Source of the DNA: Laetiporus sulphureus 93-53
Lineage: Eukaryota; Basidiomycota; Agaricomycetes; Polyporales; Laetiporaceae
Direction: 5' to 3'
Length of the DNA: 64,000 nucleotides
Assembly: GCF_001632365.1 (NCBI RefSeq)
Contig: NW_024468536.1
Span: 124,001 to 188,000 of the forward strand
The position numbers and the translations under genes are program-made. Under the pieces are notes generated by a model, which saw nothing but the letters and a program-made list of their open reading frames with translations, did not search any database and had not been told where the DNA came from. Shown one piece after another: positions 59,946 to 64,000 of the stretch (the stretch's first letter is position 1; each line of letters begins with the position of its first letter).

Positions 59946-62900
59946 CTATCTTGGTTTCTGCGAGCTGGGCTGACTCCGGCTGCGGGCTTGGCTCTGACTG
60001 CGAGCCTGATTATTGAAGTGTTCGTCGAGCTTAGCAAAGAACTCCTCTTTCTGCTCAGACGACCATCTATTACTGGTTCACATACCAATCATGAGCTGAC
60101 AAGACAACGATCTCATTGGACGAAAATACTCACAACTTCATTAGGAACTCCGGTAGATCTGTCGAGTCCGCGATGTACCCCAGCTCGATCATGGACGTCT
60201 GGCGAGCTCGCATCCTGGGATGACTGTCATTGAACTGTACGCTGCAGATAGGTTTATGACTCACCTCTCCTCCGGAGTCTGCTTTGGCTTGTGATGCGCA
60301 CGTATTGGAGGCCATTGTTCGTTGGCTGCAGGGGCTTTGGCGCCCTTCGCTTTTGTTCTAGGCCTCGCCTTCCTCGCGTTCTTTGTCCCGCATACCCCCA
60401 TCACCAACCACTCCCTCCCTAGTAACACAAAGCTCACCTTCATGACAAGCTTGAGGTTCTTGAACTTCTCACTTTCCACCACATTTTCTGCGATGAGGTC
60501 TTCATTGTGATGTATGTATGTTACCCCGACGTCCCTCAAGATCTCCTGGATATCGTCGTTTTTGCCCTCGCGTTGCGGCGGACCTGTGGAATGATGGGGA
60601 GCGAGTGAGAAATGATATTATTTGGCACGAGTGAGTACTGACGATCATCGAGCAGCAGCTCATCAAGACCGCGCAAGTCCTTTGTTTATCATCTATGGTG
60701 AACACCATCGTCACGAGATTTGTCATCAGAACTTACATCCTCCTTAGGTTCCTCGTCGGCATCGATGACCTGCTTCTTCCCTTTTTTGCTCTTCCTCGCG
60801 TCAACATTGGCCAGCGACCAGTTGAAATCGGAGATGATGGCCCTCTCGATCTATAAACATTCGAATGAGCAAGCGGCTCGTGCGCGAGGATGTGTGAGGA
60901 CGTACTGCTTGCTTGGTAGCGAGAGTATTTTCACGCAGCGTGAAAATGTTCTTGATGCCAAACAGCTCTCCTTGCTTGTCTTTGTCGCCTTGCACGCCTT
61001 CGAAGTACCTAGTAGGATGAGCATTGATAGCATGCCTTCTGCTCCAGAACAGACGGACTGACCTAGTTTGGAAGCTGGCGTTGTAACCAACTTGCATCTG
61101 CTGCTGCTTGTACACTTGACGAGCATATATCAGCTCCTCGATAGATCCCGCACCCAGAAGCCTGAACACTGAAACGTTGCGTGTTTGTCCAAAGCGATAG
61201 GCGCGGTCAATCGCTTGCAGGTCGTGCGCCGGGTCTTTGAGAAATGGTAAGTGTCACACACGCAGGCCGAAGTGATAAACGTTTGCTTACTCCAATTCGG
61301 ATCTGCCATGGCGTTCGTGAATCAAAATCATAGTCGAGGTGAACAAAGGGACTTACCGAAGATCACTACTTTGTTTGCTCCTGTCAAGTTCAATCCCGTT
61401 CCACCGGCTAAGGTCGAGATCAGAAACACGAATACATCCGGATCTTCGTGGAACTTGTCAATAAGCGACATTCCTGATCACCAGAAATAAGCAAGGCTTG
61501 GACGCGCAGAGAGCATAGACGATCACGTACGATCAGACGGTTTGGTAGATCCGTCTAATTTGACAAACTCAATACCTGATGGGAATATGCTGCAGGTGAG
61601 AGGGTGGTCTGAAGCATACATGAGAATGAACTGACTTCGTGATCTCAGATGGAAGTCGAGCATGTCCAATAACTTAACAGATTTAGTGAAGATCAAAACC
61701 TTGTTCAGAGGGTCCTTTCTCCAATCTTCCAACAGAGATCCTAGGACCTGGAATGGCGTGTCAATGTTTGCATATGACTGCTCGATGTAGACACTGAACG
61801 CACTAGCCACTTCCCGCAGAATTCTGGAACGAGCATAGCGGGACCATACTTAGGTGCGGAGCCCTCGCCAAAGACGATCCTCGATAGCTCCCGACGGCGG
61901 ATAGTCTGCGTACCAGAATAGTGAGACATAGTATTACTCGTCAGGTATTGGGGCATTACCTGTTCTTGGGTGTCCGTTGGGGCTGATGCGGATCGTGAGT
62001 ATTTCCTAATCGAATAATTCAAAGGAAAAGCCTCACAGGGCAGAATTAGAGCCAAGTGGTTCGAGATGTTGATCAGCGTTATCAAGTATCTGAATAAGTC
62101 GCCCTTCTTAAATGGATGACAGCATTTCTTCCGCCTGAAAACCAGTATCAGCATGAGCGGAATCAATGCGTGTCAGACGATTCTTAACGGTTTCCGTGAG
62201 CCACAATCACATCGTTCGTCCCTCCTTATCATATTTTGGACGGCCTTGGTGCTAAGTATGCGTTTATAAACTTGAATCTGCATGTTGGTCAGTGGGCAGA
62301 ATACTACTTGGTCATCCTTTTGCGGCAGCTGTGAGACAGGTATGTCAGGATTTCTAGTATTTCCCAATCGAGCTGATCGCATACCTGATCCTGAATGATC
62401 TGCTTGGTCCTGTATCACAATAGAAAGGTGATGTTGAGACGATATATTTGTACATTTTGAATACTTCCTGCTCACCTCCTCAGGAAGAAATTAGCCAACA
62501 ACTTGGTCTTCAGAATCTGTGCCACGAGCTACGAGACGGATCGACTCAGACGTTGTGGGTGTATTCAGCCATTCACTTACAACCGCCTTCGTTCTCTGCT
62601 CGACGCTAGCACTCTTGCTCTGGCCAGCATTTAGAGGCCGAGAGACATATCCTTCCCACTGACGTTTTGTTCCGACGCTTCCCGGGTTCACCCAGTCGAG
62701 GATAGTCCAAAACTCTGAGAACGAGTTTTGGATGGCTATTGGAGCTCATTGTGTCACGACAAGCTGACAGATGGAGTAAATGTACGAAGGACTCGCCTGT
62801 GCCGGTGAGGCCAAACCGCGTCGTGCAGGCGAACTGATTGAATGCCGTCGCCAGCGCCGAACGAGGGTTCTTCACGCGGTGAACTTCATCAACGATGATG

Positions 62901-64000
62901 ATAGACCAAGGAAGATCGTCGAGCAGTTCAATATCCTTCCGCGCCGTTTCGAAGGAAGTGATGACTATATGCGTCATAAGTGGTCAGCAGGCGGAAGATG
63001 CATCTCGATTTCTACAGCATCACGCACGAACGTCCAGTCTTCCGAGCTTAAAGTCACGCAAGACATCTGTGCGTTCCTTCGGAGGTCCCGTATATATGCC
63101 AACTTCAAAATATCCCCACTAGCCGCAAGGTCCTAAGCGCCACCCTACCAAGGTACCATGACACAAGCGGCTCACCGTCTCGAATTCCCTCTCCCAGTTC
63201 CCGACTACGGAGCTTGGCGCGATGATGAGACATGTCGGCCATGTCTGGTTGGCAGGCGGCAGGGTGTGACGCTCCCTCCAGTCCGGGTAGATGTCCTGTA
63301 GATGGGATACGTGTTTTCGCCGTCGGTCTATGTCGCGATTATCCCCGTGCTTTTGCATGATGGCGGAGAGGAATGAGAGTACTTGGATGGTTTTACCTGT
63401 GCAGTGTCATTGACCTTTGTGATTCTAGGCTGCAGAAACATATAGCAGGGAACGTACCCTGATAGTGAGAGGATTAGCTGCGTGAAATTTGGAGAAGTCA
63501 AAGCATGGCTTGCTTACAAGGCCCATATCGTCTCCCAGCAGACCGCCCTTGCCATCGTTGTGCCGTTCCCAGAAAAATCGCACGCCCTTGCGCTGGTACT
63601 CCCTAAGGAATGTGTTGATCCTTGCAGGTACCGCATGTGTATCGTCGAGGAACATGGGACCTAGATATTTCTGTCCAGGTTTGAGGGGGAATGTCGGACG
63701 AGGCTGCATATACTAATACAATAGATGATGCCTCAGTTTGATCAAGATGCTTCAGTCGCGACCGGAGGCTCACCTGATCAGCAAACTCCTCAGCCTCGCT
63801 GTCCGACTCAGTCTCAGAACCTGAATACACCGCGACTTTTCGAAGATGGGAAGGAGGGATGGCTTTCTGGTTCGTGGATGAAGCTTGGGTGGATGCTGCA
63901 GCTGTAGAATCTCAGTATGTTGGCGTTCACGATTGCTCCCTTATCTCTTACCTGTTGTTTGTGTTACAGGGTTCGCTGAGTCCACGTCACTCTCAGACTC
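59946..64000 (-). CDS. SNF2-family ATPase, ERCC6L2-like; 5' end beyond the right edge
   Basis: Minus-strand gene entering from the right edge and ending at a TAG at 59946. It begins within an acidic Ser-rich stretch ([17 protein letters not shown]). Motifs in order: [21 protein letters not shown] (the motif before Walker A); [10 protein letters not shown] with GKT across an intron (Walker A); [45 protein letters not shown], where DEVH replaces [66 protein letters not shown] (motif VI); and the ERCC6L2-type [22 protein letters not shown]. The tail is Ala/Ser/Gln-rich. ERCC6L2 relatives act in DNA repair and transcription-linked genome stability. N-terminal residues are missing from the window. 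Confidence 0.88.

Overview
This window looks like nuclear DNA of a filamentous basidiomycete, most likely an Agaricomycete. Genes are compact and intron-rich, with phase-consistent GT..AG introns mostly of 50-60 bp and several very small exons (18-28 nt). The protein repertoire is eukaryotic: BiP, Nup192/205, Pol III RPC2, NOC2, METTL14 and SFT2. One gene has the MLKL-like N-terminal bundle plus kinase-like fold typical of mushroom-forming fungi. Gene models were built by reading splice sites by eye. Exon joins were checked by reading phase in detail for the thioesterase, the kinase, UBC7 and parts of other genes.

Layout, left to right: start of an unrecognised acidic/Ser-rich protein running off the left edge (1-363, -); about 2 kb without a gene; ACOT9-like hotdog thioesterase (2377-4434, +); TKL/LISK-type protein kinase with a C1-like zinc finger (4750-6847, +); MLKL-like/pseudokinase protein (7295-10340, -); a 3.27-kb Copia-type LTR element with CCCCT target duplication that keeps Gag, protease and pre-integrase but has lost the integrase core, RT and RNase H (10844-14117); APC amino-acid permease (14134-16673, -), whose stop codon lies 11 bp from the element's target duplication; ER Hsp70 BiP/Kar2 ending in HDEL (18875-21470, +); nucleoporin Nup192/205 (22479-29494, +); SFT2-like Golgi protein (29659-30590, -); a cytochrome P450 remnant (about 31260-31480, -); a divergent pair made of a TIM-barrel protein (31666-32618, -) and a UPF0261 protein (32868-34151, +), the two halves of the plant Tm-1 architecture; cytochrome P450 (34500-36897, -); UBC15/UBE2G1-like E2 (38469-39478, -) diverging from RNA polymerase III subunit RPC2 (39697-43935, +); UBC7/UBE2G2-like E2 (44753-45660, +); D-arabinono-1,4-lactone oxidase (45982-47759, -); a 5.8-kb gene-poor stretch holding a 76-bp tandem duplication; a small unrecognised 2-exon gene (53566-53949, +); NOC2 (54616-57385, -) diverging from a METTL14-like m6A-writer subunit (57758-59752, +); and an ERCC6L2-like SNF2 ATPase (59946-64000, -) whose 5' end lies beyond the right edge.

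Most of the window is a housekeeping neighbourhood: ER folding (BiP) and an ERAD-type E2 (UBC7), nuclear pore, Pol III, 60S assembly, RNA methylation and DNA repair. The accessory or rapidly evolving parts are the MLKL-like gene, the Copia derivative, the P450 and its remnant, and the gene-poor 47.8-53.5 kb stretch. I found no CRISPR array, no rRNA and no tRNA gene that I could support.
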